Assembly: GCF_900096905.1 (NCBI RefSeq) | Contig: NZ_FMYI01000017.1 | Coordinates: 1-8,896, forward strand | Direction: 5' to 3' | Length of the DNA stretch: 8,896 nt | DNA from: Pelagirhabdus alkalitolerans | GTDB taxonomy: Bacteria; Bacillota; Bacilli; Bacillales; Amphibacillaceae | Shown: positions 1 to 5,281 of the stretch, in pieces | How positions within the stretch are numbered: the first letter of the stretch is position 1 | Layout: the number at the start of each line of letters is the position of its first letter | Made by a program: the position numbers and the translations under genes | Notes under the pieces: generated by a model | Databases searched by the model: none | What the model saw: only the letters and a program-made list of their open reading frames with translations | Told to the model about the DNA's origin: nothing

Positions 1-117
1 TTTATTCTACAGGGAAACTCACTTGTTTTCTATATTCAAACGAAAAATGACGTTAGTGAGTTTTTTATCTCACCAACGTCATTAATTGTACAACCGATAT
101 ATGAAATGCTTAGCTAA
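1..117 (+). CDS. C-terminal fragment of an unidentified protein (partial, possible)
   Basis: Reading frame 1 is open from the left edge to a TAA at 115-117, giving 38 residues that end in PIYEMLS. There is no in-frame start except a late ATG at 106, so if real the gene begins outside the window. The stop codon lies inside the left arm of the terminator at 104-137, as expected of a genuine gene end. The residue pattern, alternating hydrophobic with polar and including SLVFYI and SLIVQPI, looks protein-like, but it is too short to assign to a family. A caution is the strong inverted repeat at 46-83, which falls inside this frame and is unusual for coding sequence. The other two forward frames stop at 48-50 and 83-85, so the true gene could end earlier. 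No function is proposed. Confidence 0.4.
   Translation, partial: FILQGNSLVFYIQTKNDVSEFFISPTSLIVQPIYEMLS
46..83. repeat. inverted repeat / hairpin, possible minus-strand terminator
   Basis: Arms at 46-60 and 69-83 pair over 15 bp with one mismatch (A54/C75) around an 8-base T-rich loop. Read on the minus strand, the hairpin is followed at once by five T residues (complement of 43-47), the form of an intrinsic terminator. On the plus strand no T-run follows. No convincing minus-strand gene lies to its right, so its role is unclear. Confidence 0.5.
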
Positions 118-137
118 TATTTAGCTAAGCATTTTTT
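104..137 (+). terminator. intrinsic terminator of the upstream gene
   Basis: A perfect 14-bp inverted repeat (104-117 and 121-134) with a 3-base loop runs into a six-T tract at 132-137. This is a textbook rho-independent terminator for plus-strand transcription entering from the left edge. The TAA at 115-117 is embedded in its left arm. Confidence 0.85.
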
Positions 138-240
138 AATGGTATAATAAATAAAAGGCTTAATATATCACTAAATTATATGTAGGGGTAAAGATACAAT
201 TCAACTCGCTACTTTTATAAAAAGCTTGCGTGTGATTGAC

Positions 241-340
241 CACTCGCTTCCCGCGGGCACGGCCTCAACTAACTTAGGAAAGAATGGCACTTCCCTAAGT
301 GGATTTTCGGCTCGTGCTATTTCCGCAGGCGTCTCGTTGT
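241..340. repeat. putative dispersed Bacillaceae repeat with nested inverted repeats
   Basis: This block is visibly richer in G+C than its AT-rich flanks and folds on itself. GCACG at 257-261 pairs with CGTGC at 313-317, with GCC 262-264 against GGC 309-311 across a one-base bulge. GCGG at 253-256 can pair with CCGC at 323-326. ACTTAGG at 272-278 pairs with CCTAAGT at 294-300 near the tip. From memory, the motifs CCGCGGGCACGGCCTC and TCGGCTCGTGCT, followed by a CCGCAGG-type arm, recur as intergenic repeats in many Bacillaceae genomes. That match is recollection, not a search. The minus-strand open frame across it (419-201) is most likely a by-product of the repeat. Confidence 0.6.
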
Positions 341-466
341 CACTACACGGTTGACTAATAGTATGTAAACTCTCAGAAGAGCTACACAATTGTTTTAACG
401 TGAATTCTGTTATAGTCAAAGCCTATAATGTGTAATGAAATAAGTGTGTATGACCCCAATCTAATA

Positions 467-482
467 TTTGTTTTAAAACAAA
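467..482. repeat. perfect 16-bp AT-rich palindrome upstream of proC
   Basis: The sequence TTTGTTTTAAAACAAA is exactly self-complementary and centred 48 bases before the proC start. It could be an operator, but AT-rich palindromes of this size also arise by chance in such DNA. I do not recognise it as the site of a known regulator. Confidence 0.3.
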
Positions 483-522
483 ATAAAATGAACAATTAAA
501 TCGATCGAAAGCAGGTGTTTAT

Positions 523-1335
523 ATGATAGAGAAATTAACGTTTATTGGTGCAGGTGCGATGGCTGAAGCTCTTATTTCAGGAATTGTTTCGGATGGCCTC
601 TTGGAACGTGAGAAAATATTAGCGACGAATAAGAATGATCCGAAGCAACTGCAAGCTTTAAAAGATACTTACGGCATTCGTGTAAGTGAGGATACAAAAG
701 AAGCGATGAAAGATGCAGAGGCGGTTATACTCGCGGTGAAACCGAAAGACAGTCAAGCGGCTTTAGAAGAGATTAAGCCGTACTTAGGTGATGAGGCGGT
801 TGTGATTTCAGTGATGGCGGGTGTTTCAACACAATCCATTCAAGAGATGCTGGGCAAAAGCCAACCAGTTATTCGTGTGATGCCGAATACTTCAGCGATG
901 ATAAAGGAAAGTGCGACAGCGATTTGCCAAGGTACATATGCGACCGAAGCGGATTTAAACTTGGCTCAATCGTTGCTTAAAACAGTCGGGTTAGTTGATG
1001 TTGTGAAAGAATCCGATATTGATGCGATTACAGCGATTGCAGGAAGTGGACCTGCTTATATGTATTACGTCGTTGAAGCGATGATGTCTGAAGGCGTTGA
1101 ACTTGGTTTAGATGAAGATGTGTCAGAGGCTTTTGTTTATCAAACGATCTTAGGTGCTGCTAAAATGTTACAAGCCTCATCTGATTCACCCAAAACGTTG
1201 CGAGAAAAAATTACAAGTCCTAACGGCACAACTGAAGCCGGATTACGTACATTAGATGAGTATAATGTTAGCACTCATATTAAAGAAGCGGTAAGAGCAG
1301 CTCATAAGCGTTCGATTGAATTAGGTAATCAATAA
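523..1335 (+). CDS. proC: pyrroline-5-carboxylate reductase
   Basis: It catalyses the last step of proline synthesis, the NAD(P)H-dependent reduction of 1-pyrroline-5-carboxylate to L-proline in the cytoplasm. The 270-residue product has the normal family length. Its N-terminal Rossmann fold carries the dinucleotide-binding GAGAMAEA motif at residues 9-16, followed by ILAVKP at 69-74 and RVMPNT at 118-123. The C-terminal dimerisation and catalytic part has GSGPAY at 174-179 inside the P5CR signature and SPNGTTEAGL at 232-241. The ATG at 523 is preceded by AGGTG at 513-517, a suitable distance for a ribosome binding site. The gene stands alone: a repeat-bearing non-coding stretch lies upstream, and it converges on dck with a shared terminator. 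Bacillaceae often carry several ProC paralogues (B. subtilis has proG, proH, proI and comER). Which one this corresponds to cannot be settled here, but the full P5CR signature makes a true reductase likely. Confidence 0.95.
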   Translation: MIEKLTFIGAGAMAEALISGIVSDGLLEREKILATNKNDPKQLQALKDTYGIRVSEDTKEAMKDAEAVILAVKPKDSQAALEEIKPYLGDEAVVISVMAGVSTQSIQEMLGKSQPVIRVMPNTSAMIKESATAICQGTYATEADLNLAQSLLKTVGLVDVVKESDIDAITAIAGSGPAYMYYVVEAMMSEGVELGLDEDVSEAFVYQTILGAAKMLQASSDSPKTLREKITSPNGTTEAGLRTLDEYNVSTHIKEAVRAAHKRSIELGNQ

Positions 1336-1336
1336 T

Positions 1337-1381
1337 AAAAAAATGAAAGACGCACGTGCAAAACAAGCACATGCGTCTTTT
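1337..1381. terminator. bidirectional terminator between proC and dck
   Basis: Arms at 1346-1359 and 1367-1380 form a 14-bp stem with one C/A mismatch on the plus strand (C1355/A1371), which becomes a G-U pair in the minus-strand transcript. The plus-strand tail is TTTT (1378-1381). On the minus strand the hairpin is followed by CA and then seven T residues (complement of 1337-1343). It sits exactly between the convergent stop codons of proC and dck and probably serves both. Confidence 0.8.
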
Positions 1382-1387
1382 AATTCG

Positions 1388-2053
1388 TTACTGTAAATGA
1401 CGTGAATGATTAATAAACACGCCGACTTTTTCTAAGATCGATTCGATTGATGATTCGTCGTTGACAAGGTCATAATCAGAAATATTAATCCGTAAAATCG
1501 GACAAGCATTAAAACTGTTAATCCAATTTTCATAACGGCTGTGCATCTCTTCCCAGTAAGATACAGGCGTTTGTTGTTCCATCGGACGTCCTCTTTCTTT
1601 AATACGACCCACGACATCATCGAGAGATCCTTCCAAGTAGATCAATAAATGAGGATGAGGGAAATAAGGTGTCATGACCATCGCATCGAACAGGTTACGA
1701 TAGGTTTCGTAATCTGTTGCTGTCATCGTCCCTTTTTCATAATGCATCTTTGCAAAAATGCCTGTATCTTCATAAATGGATCGATCTTGAATAAAGCCGC
1801 CACCATATTCAAAGATCCGCTTTTGTTCTTTAAAACGTTCAGCTAAAAAGTAAACTTGTAAATGAAAACTCCATCGCTTGAAATCATGATAAAATTTATC
1901 AAGATAAGGGTTAGTATCAACTTTTTCAAGAGAGGTTCTAAAGTTTAAAGCTTCAGCTAATGCATGTGTCATGGTTGACTTTCCTACACCAACAGTTCCA
2001 GCTATCGTGATGACACTGTCGTGAGGAATGTTATATTTTTCTCGTAAATTCAT
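1388..2053 (-). CDS. dck: deoxyadenosine/deoxycytidine kinase
   Basis: This salvage enzyme phosphorylates deoxyadenosine and deoxycytidine to their 5'-monophosphates with a nucleoside triphosphate donor. The 221-residue protein starts its core with a P-loop, GTVGVGKST at residues 19-27. The substrate-site segment WSFHLQVYFLAERF spans 61-74, and the deoxynucleoside kinase DRS motif is at 90-92. The arginine-rich LID RIKERGRPME is at 150-159, and FNACP follows near 182. Sequence and length agree closely with B. subtilis Dck (formerly YaaG) as I remember it. The ATG at 2053-2051 overlaps the dgk stop by four bases (ATGA on the minus strand), so the two genes are translationally coupled. AAGGAG at 2069-2064, inside the end of dgk, is its ribosome binding site. 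Transcription ends at the bidirectional terminator shared with proC. Confidence 0.95.
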   Translation of the reverse strand: MNLREKYNIPHDSVITIAGTVGVGKSTMTHALAEALNFRTSLEKVDTNPYLDKFYHDFKRWSFHLQVYFLAERFKEQKRIFEYGGGFIQDRSIYEDTGIFAKMHYEKGTMTATDYETYRNLFDAMVMTPYFPHPHLLIYLEGSLDDVVGRIKERGRPMEQQTPVSYWEEMHSRYENWINSFNACPILRINISDYDLVNDESSIESILEKVGVFINHSRHLQ

Positions 2054-2691
2054 GAATTTTGTACTCCTTCGTAAAGATAAGGTTTAATTTGATCAAAGAT
2101 TGCTTCTAAGTCATCTTGGTGTTTAATAAAATCGATTGTATCCCCATCAATTCGAATAACGGGAACATCTGGGTGGTTTTTCTCGAATGCATCCATGTAC
2201 TGTTTGTAGTCTTGTTTTAATTGTTCGAGATAGGAAGGCTGTATCTTTTCTTCAACAGCGCGCGCACGTTTATCAATGCGATCGAGCAGTGTGTCTAAAC
2301 TCGCATCTAAATAAATCAAAACATTTGGCTTAGGCATGTCTTTAGTTAAGATATGATAAATTTGCTCATATTTCTCGTATTGATTTTGGGCGAGTGTACG
2401 TTTAGCAAAAATCATATTTTTCATAATATGATAGTCGCTAATGACTGGCTTGTCCGTTTTTAAATAATCTTTTTCGATATCTTCTAATTGTTTGTATCGA
2501 TTACATAAGAAGAACATCTCCGTTTGAAAGCTCCAAGCTTCAATATCGTCATAAAACTTACCTAAGAAAGGGTTCTCTTCGACAATTTCTTTTAGTAAGT
2601 GAAAATCAAATCGTTTAGCAATTTTACGCGCTAAAGACGTTTTTCCAACGCCAATCGGGCCTTCAACTGCAATAAATGGTACCCGTGTCAT
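2050..2691 (-). CDS. dgk: deoxyguanosine kinase
   Basis: It phosphorylates deoxyguanosine to dGMP in purine deoxynucleoside salvage and belongs to the same fold family as the adjacent dck product. The 213-residue protein has the P-loop GPIGVGKTS at residues 11-19 and WSFQTEMFFLCNRYKQLED at 53-71. SDYHIMKN at 85-92 has DYH in place of the DRS of Dck, as in B. subtilis Dgk (formerly YaaF). The LID region RIDKRARAVEEK at 139-150 reads KRAR where I recall KRGR in relatives, a mild change that keeps the arginines. The ATG at 2691-2689 follows a very strong ribosome binding site, AAGGAGG (2705-2699 on the minus strand). It is the first gene of the dgk-dck pair and overlaps dck by four bases. Confidence 0.94.
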   Translation of the reverse strand: MTRVPFIAVEGPIGVGKTSLARKIAKRFDFHLLKEIVEENPFLGKFYDDIEAWSFQTEMFFLCNRYKQLEDIEKDYLKTDKPVISDYHIMKNMIFAKRTLAQNQYEKYEQIYHILTKDMPKPNVLIYLDASLDTLLDRIDKRARAVEEKIQPSYLEQLKQDYKQYMDAFEKNHPDVPVIRIDGDTIDFIKHQDDLEAIFDQIKPYLYEGVQNS

Positions 2692-2761
2692 CTTGTTTCC
2701 TCCTTAAACATGCGTCCATAGCATAAAGATACTTTTCGGCATGTAAATTAAAGCAAAGACT

Positions 2762-2770
2762 ATTTTAACA
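2762..2770 (-). promoter_or_regulatory. candidate extended -10 promoter for dgk-dck
   Basis: On the minus strand TGT is followed by TAAAAT (complement of 2770-2762), an extended -10 element about 70 bases before the dgk start. No recognisable -35 lies at the right distance, which the extended -10 may compensate. It is placed between the terminator of the upstream glycosidase gene and the dgk ribosome binding site. Confidence 0.35.
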
Positions 2771-2809
2771 TAATAGCGTCCTTTTTTGGTGAGATTTTAA
2801 CGATGAAAA

Positions 2810-2835
2810 CAAGCTCCCACCTAATAAAGGTGGGA
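2810..2835 (-). terminator. terminator after the LysM/GH18 gene
   Basis: Arms at 2815-2822 and 2828-2835 give a perfect 8-bp GC-rich stem with a 5-base loop. In minus-strand reading it is followed by GCTTGTTTT, an interrupted U-rich tail. It begins 8 bases past the stop codon at 2844 and separates this gene from dgk. Confidence 0.65.
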
Positions 2836-2843
2836 AAGTCAAT

Positions 2844-4127
2844 TTAAAATTTCTTAATTTGAAATTGATCATTTAGAAGCTCCCAATTTTGAGGGAAATT
2901 AAGACCCAGTTTCCAATAGCTAATCCCTCTTAATTTCTTTTCTTTGATGAGATCAAATTTCGCTTGAATAGATCTGGCATCTTCAAACCAAACTTCATGT
3001 CGATTCCCTTCTTCATCTGTATATTGAAAATAAGGGGCTTGTGCGGTTTCATCAAATTCAATGCGTTGTTGTTTTTGTCGAGCTAAATTTGTCGCTTGTT
3101 GAGGGCTAAGGGCTCTAGCCAATCTCACCTCAGGTTCAACAGGCAAAGTCCAATCATATCCATATAAATTTTGCCCTAAAAGAATCTTACTCGGGCTCAT
3201 CTCGGTTAAAGCATAATTGACGACGGATCGGACTTGATTGATCGGAGAAACGGCCATCGGTTCACTTCCGCTATATCCCCATTCATAAGTCATGAGCACG
3301 ACAAAGTCAACAATCTCACCGTGTGCTCGGTAATCATGTGCTTCATACCACGGCCCTGTCATATCGGCACTGGTTTTTGGAGCCAATGCTGTTGAGATTA
3401 AAAGTCCTTCTTGATGCAGTCGGTCCCTAGCAAGAACGAGAAATTGATTGTAATCTTCTCTCACTTCAGGTGGCAAAAACTCTAAATCGAAGTGAACATC
3501 ACGGTACCCAATACGCTTCGCTTCTGCAATAATTTCATTTAAAAGGGTCTCTTGAATAGTGGGATCGGTCACAATTAAACGCCCTAACTCTGCATTGAAA
3601 CTGCCATCTTCTAAGTTTGTCACTGTTAACATTAAAGCCGCTTGATTATTTCTTGCAATTTGTGGCAAGGAATCAAGAGGTGGCTTTCTTAATGTGCCAT
3701 CACGTCTTACTTCATAGCTAAAAGGTGCTAAATAGCTCAGATAAGGGGCACGTTTTTCTGTCACTTGGATCAACTGATCACTAACTGCCTCGCCTCTTGG
3801 TTCAACATAAGCATTCACTTCAATTTTGTCTTTTGTTTCTTCTGGTAAAGTTAATGTTTGGCCAATTTCGAGTGGTGTTTGAATATTGAGGTTATTGATG
3901 CTTGCGAGTGCTTCAACCGTTGTATGAAACTGTCTTGCTATTTTGTACAAAGAATCACCGGCCACAACCGTATACGTGTTCATTGTTGGAATAACAAGCG
4001 CTTGATTAATGATCAGTGCATCACTCTCTGTCATGTCATTGGCACGTGCAATCGAATCAACTGTTACATTAAATTGATTCGCTATTTGATAAAGTGAATC
4101 ACCTTGCTTTACAACATAAATCAACAT
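2844..4127 (-). CDS. LysM-GH18 spore peptidoglycan N-acetylglucosaminidase (YaaH/SleL type)
   Basis: The 427-residue protein has two N-terminal LysM peptidoglycan-binding repeats, residues 2-47 (YVVKQGDSLYQIANQF) and 52-94 (YTVVAGDSLYKIARQF). A glycoside hydrolase family 18 domain follows from about 105 to 420. The catalytic segment is VHFDLEF at 211-217, with D214 and the proton donor E216 as the DxE core. Other family marks are LMTYEWGYSGS at 278-288 and GISYWKLGLNFPQNW at 401-415. There is no signal peptide, as expected for YaaH/SleL proteins, which are made in the mother cell and placed on the spore coat or cortex. There they cleave cortex fragments during germination. The ATG at 4127-4125 is preceded by AAAGGAGC (4144-4137). 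It is divergent from tadA and followed by its own terminator. In B. subtilis the homologue lies at the same place and is sigma-E controlled. The domain call is firm; substrate specificity is inferred from the family. Confidence 0.9.
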   Translation of the reverse strand: MLIYVVKQGDSLYQIANQFNVTVDSIARANDMTESDALIINQALVIPTMNTYTVVAGDSLYKIARQFHTTVEALASINNLNIQTPLEIGQTLTLPEETKDKIEVNAYVEPRGEAVSDQLIQVTEKRAPYLSYLAPFSYEVRRDGTLRKPPLDSLPQIARNNQAALMLTVTNLEDGSFNAELGRLIVTDPTIQETLLNEIIAEAKRIGYRDVHFDLEFLPPEVREDYNQFLVLARDRLHQEGLLISTALAPKTSADMTGPWYEAHDYRAHGEIVDFVVLMTYEWGYSGSEPMAVSPINQVRSVVNYALTEMSPSKILLGQNLYGYDWTLPVEPEVRLARALSPQQATNLARQKQQRIEFDETAQAPYFQYTDEEGNRHEVWFEDARSIQAKFDLIKEKKLRGISYWKLGLNFPQNWELLNDQFQIKKF

Positions 4128-4161
4128 CTATTCATCGCTCCTTTAGATTTATCATCACGTT

Positions 4162-4191
4162 AGCCTATGCGAGATCGCTCATTTCGGTGAC
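4162..4191 (-). promoter_or_regulatory. weak sigma-E-like promoter candidate for the LysM/GH18 gene
   Basis: On the minus strand GTCACCGA (4191-4184) and CATAGGCT (4169-4162) are separated by 14 bases. They share GTCA and CATA....T with the sigma-E -35 and -10 consensus, and the spacing fits. Several positions disagree, so this is a suggestion driven partly by the known sigma-E control of B. subtilis yaaH. Confidence 0.25.
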
Positions 4192-4260
4192 GTTACCTAT
4201 ATACTTGAAAATTTGTTAAACTAAAAAAAGATCAATTAAAATGTAATGGAGGGAAAATAG

Positions 4261-4800
4261 ATGGCTGAGGAACAAATGACTGATGAAGATTATATGGAAC
4301 TTGCTTTAGCAGAAGCGATCAAAGCTGCTCAATTAGGAGAGGTCCCAATTGGAGCCATCTTAGTACATGATGAAGAAGTTGTAGCAAGTGGGTTCAATTT
4401 ACGTGAAGCCCTTCAAACAACAGCTTCACATGCAGAAATGATTGTGATTGATAAAGGGAATGATTACTTAGAAAGCTGGCGATTAGAAGACTGTACACTG
4501 TATGTGACGCTTGAGCCCTGTCCGATGTGCTCTGGCGCTATTTTACAATCACGCATTCCACGTGTTGTTTATGGTGCTAAGGATCCTAAAGCTGGATGTG
4601 CTGGCTCCATTATGAATTTATTAACGGATGATCGTTTTAATCATCAAGTCGACGTTACAGCTGGTGTATTAGAAGAGGCATGTAGCCATTTGTTGAAGGA
4701 TTTTTTCAAAAAATTACGCGAAACAAAGAAATCACAGCCTGAAAAAGAAGCGGAAGTCATTTCAATGGCAGATTATAAGGAAAAAAATAACAACAGTTAA
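4261..4800 (+). CDS. tadA: tRNA-specific adenosine deaminase
   Basis: It deaminates adenosine-34 in the anticodon of tRNA-Arg(ACG) to inosine, enabling wobble reading of CGN codons. The 179-residue product is a cytidine-deaminase-fold enzyme. HAE at residues 57-59 supplies the zinc ligand His57 and the proton shuttle Glu59. PCPMC at 86-90 supplies the zinc ligands Cys87 and Cys90. GEVPIGAIL at 26-34 and YGAKDPKAG at 104-112 are typical of TadA. The ATG at 4261 follows GGAGGG at 4248-4253 with 7-base spacing; an in-frame ATG at 4276 lacks such a site. The C-terminus from about 155 is a charged, probably disordered tail rich in K, E and N, making the protein slightly longer than the usual ~160 residues. 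In B. subtilis, yaaI lies between yaaH and tadA; here it is absent. The gene sits directly before the SRP RNA promoter. Confidence 0.95.
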   Translation: MAEEQMTDEDYMELALAEAIKAAQLGEVPIGAILVHDEEVVASGFNLREALQTTASHAEMIVIDKGNDYLESWRLEDCTLYVTLEPCPMCSGAILQSRIPRVVYGAKDPKAGCAGSIMNLLTDDRFNHQVDVTAGVLEEACSHLLKDFFKKLRETKKSQPEKEAEVISMADYKEKNNNS

Positions 4801-4803
4801 GCA

Positions 4804-4832
4804 TTGCATTTTCATTTGAAACACTTTATACT
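4804..4832 (+). promoter_or_regulatory. probable sigma-A promoter of the SRP RNA
   Basis: TTGCAT at 4804-4809 and TATACT at 4827-4832 are separated by exactly 17 bases. The -10 matches five of six consensus positions, the -35 only the leading TTG. It starts four bases after the tadA stop and would begin transcription near 4839. That leaves a ~30-base 5' leader, containing the hairpin at 4839-4854, before the mature RNA. Confidence 0.55.
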
Positions 4833-4869
4833 AATAAATGCGTCAGAGGACGCACAATTTTGTTATCAA

Positions 4870-5141
4870 TCTTGCCGTGCTAGGTGGGGAGGTAGCGGTG
4901 CCCTGTACTCGCAATCCGCTATAGCGAGACTGAATTCCCATCTGAGGTATACAATCATAAAGTCTGCCATAAGGAATTGGTGTTGACGTTTGGGTCCTGC
5001 GCAACGAAGACCCGTGAACCCTGTCAGGTCCGGAAGGAAGCAGCAGTAAGCGGTATTCTTTCGTGTGCCGCAGGGAAGCCTGGACTGAGCCATGAACTTG
5101 TGTAACGTTTAGGATTGTATCATCGACGATGGGTGCACGGC
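4870..5141 (+). ncRNA. scr: signal recognition particle RNA (small cytoplasmic RNA, Bacillus long form)
   Basis: This is the RNA core of the signal recognition particle; it binds Ffh and targets nascent membrane and secreted proteins. The block matches the B. subtilis ~271-base scRNA as I remember it. It opens with CTTGCCGTGCTAGGTGGGGAG, carries the Alu-domain segment GGTGCCCTGTA, and has GTTTGGGTCCTGCGCAAC at 4988-5005. The near-invariant domain IV hairpin with GTCAGGTCCGGAAGGAAGCA spans about 5023-5042. The ends close by pairing CCGTGC (4875-4880) with GCACGG (5134-5139). About 272 bases between these ends fit the family's long, Alu-containing form. Exact mature ends are estimated, since B. 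subtilis scRNA is cut from a longer precursor. It has its own promoter and terminator and lies between tadA and dnaX as in other Bacillaceae. Confidence 0.95.
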
Positions 5142-5157
5142 GTTATATAATCTATAC

Positions 5158-5186
5158 ACTCTTACCTTAATCGGGTAAGAGTTTTT
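5158..5186 (+). terminator. terminator of the SRP RNA
   Basis: ACTCTTACC at 5158-5166 pairs with GGTAAGAGT at 5174-5182, a 9-bp stem. The following T-run covers 5182-5186. It starts 16 bases after the estimated RNA end and before the dnaX promoter. Confidence 0.85.
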
Positions 5187-5215
5187 AATGTTTAAAGAGA
5201 ATTTTATCGTTATCA

Positions 5216-5245
5216 TTCACATTTAATAATCAAATCAGTTATAAT
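5216..5245 (+). promoter_or_regulatory. sigma-A promoter of dnaX-ebfC-recR-yaaL
   Basis: TTCACA at 5216-5221 (five of six) and a perfect TATAAT at 5240-5245 are 18 bases apart. Transcription would start near 5252, giving a leader of about 30 bases before dnaX. It lies just after the SRP RNA terminator, so the cluster can be transcribed independently of it. Confidence 0.7.
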
Positions 5246-5281
5246 AGGGAAGAATGATCAACAGAGAGGATTAGGCTAATT

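Larger units (their letters stand above)
138..522. other. non-coding region upstream of proC
   Basis: This 385-base interval has no gene I can support. From left to right it holds AT-rich DNA, the GC-richer repeat block at about 241-340, and AT-rich DNA up to the proC ribosome binding site. A perfect TATAAT lies at 424-429, but no good -35 sits 16-18 bases upstream (TGAATT at 401-406 is poor), so it is only a weak promoter candidate for proC. A 16-bp perfect palindrome lies at 467-482. Confidence 0.6.

Noticed and set aside
201..419. Minus-strand open frame of 72 codons
   Set aside because: It coincides with the inverted-repeat block, has no ribosome binding site I can see, and resembles the spurious frames such repeats produce.
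1649..1846. Plus-strand open frame inside dck
   Set aside because: Shadow of dck with a Cys/His-rich unlikely composition and no supporting signals.
3858..4097. Plus-strand open frame antisense to the LysM region
   Set aside because: Shadow of the two LysM repeats, without a recognisable domain.
4866..5093. Minus-strand open frame of 75 codons
   Set aside because: It lies antisense across the SRP RNA; its apparent protein is a by-product of the conserved RNA sequence.
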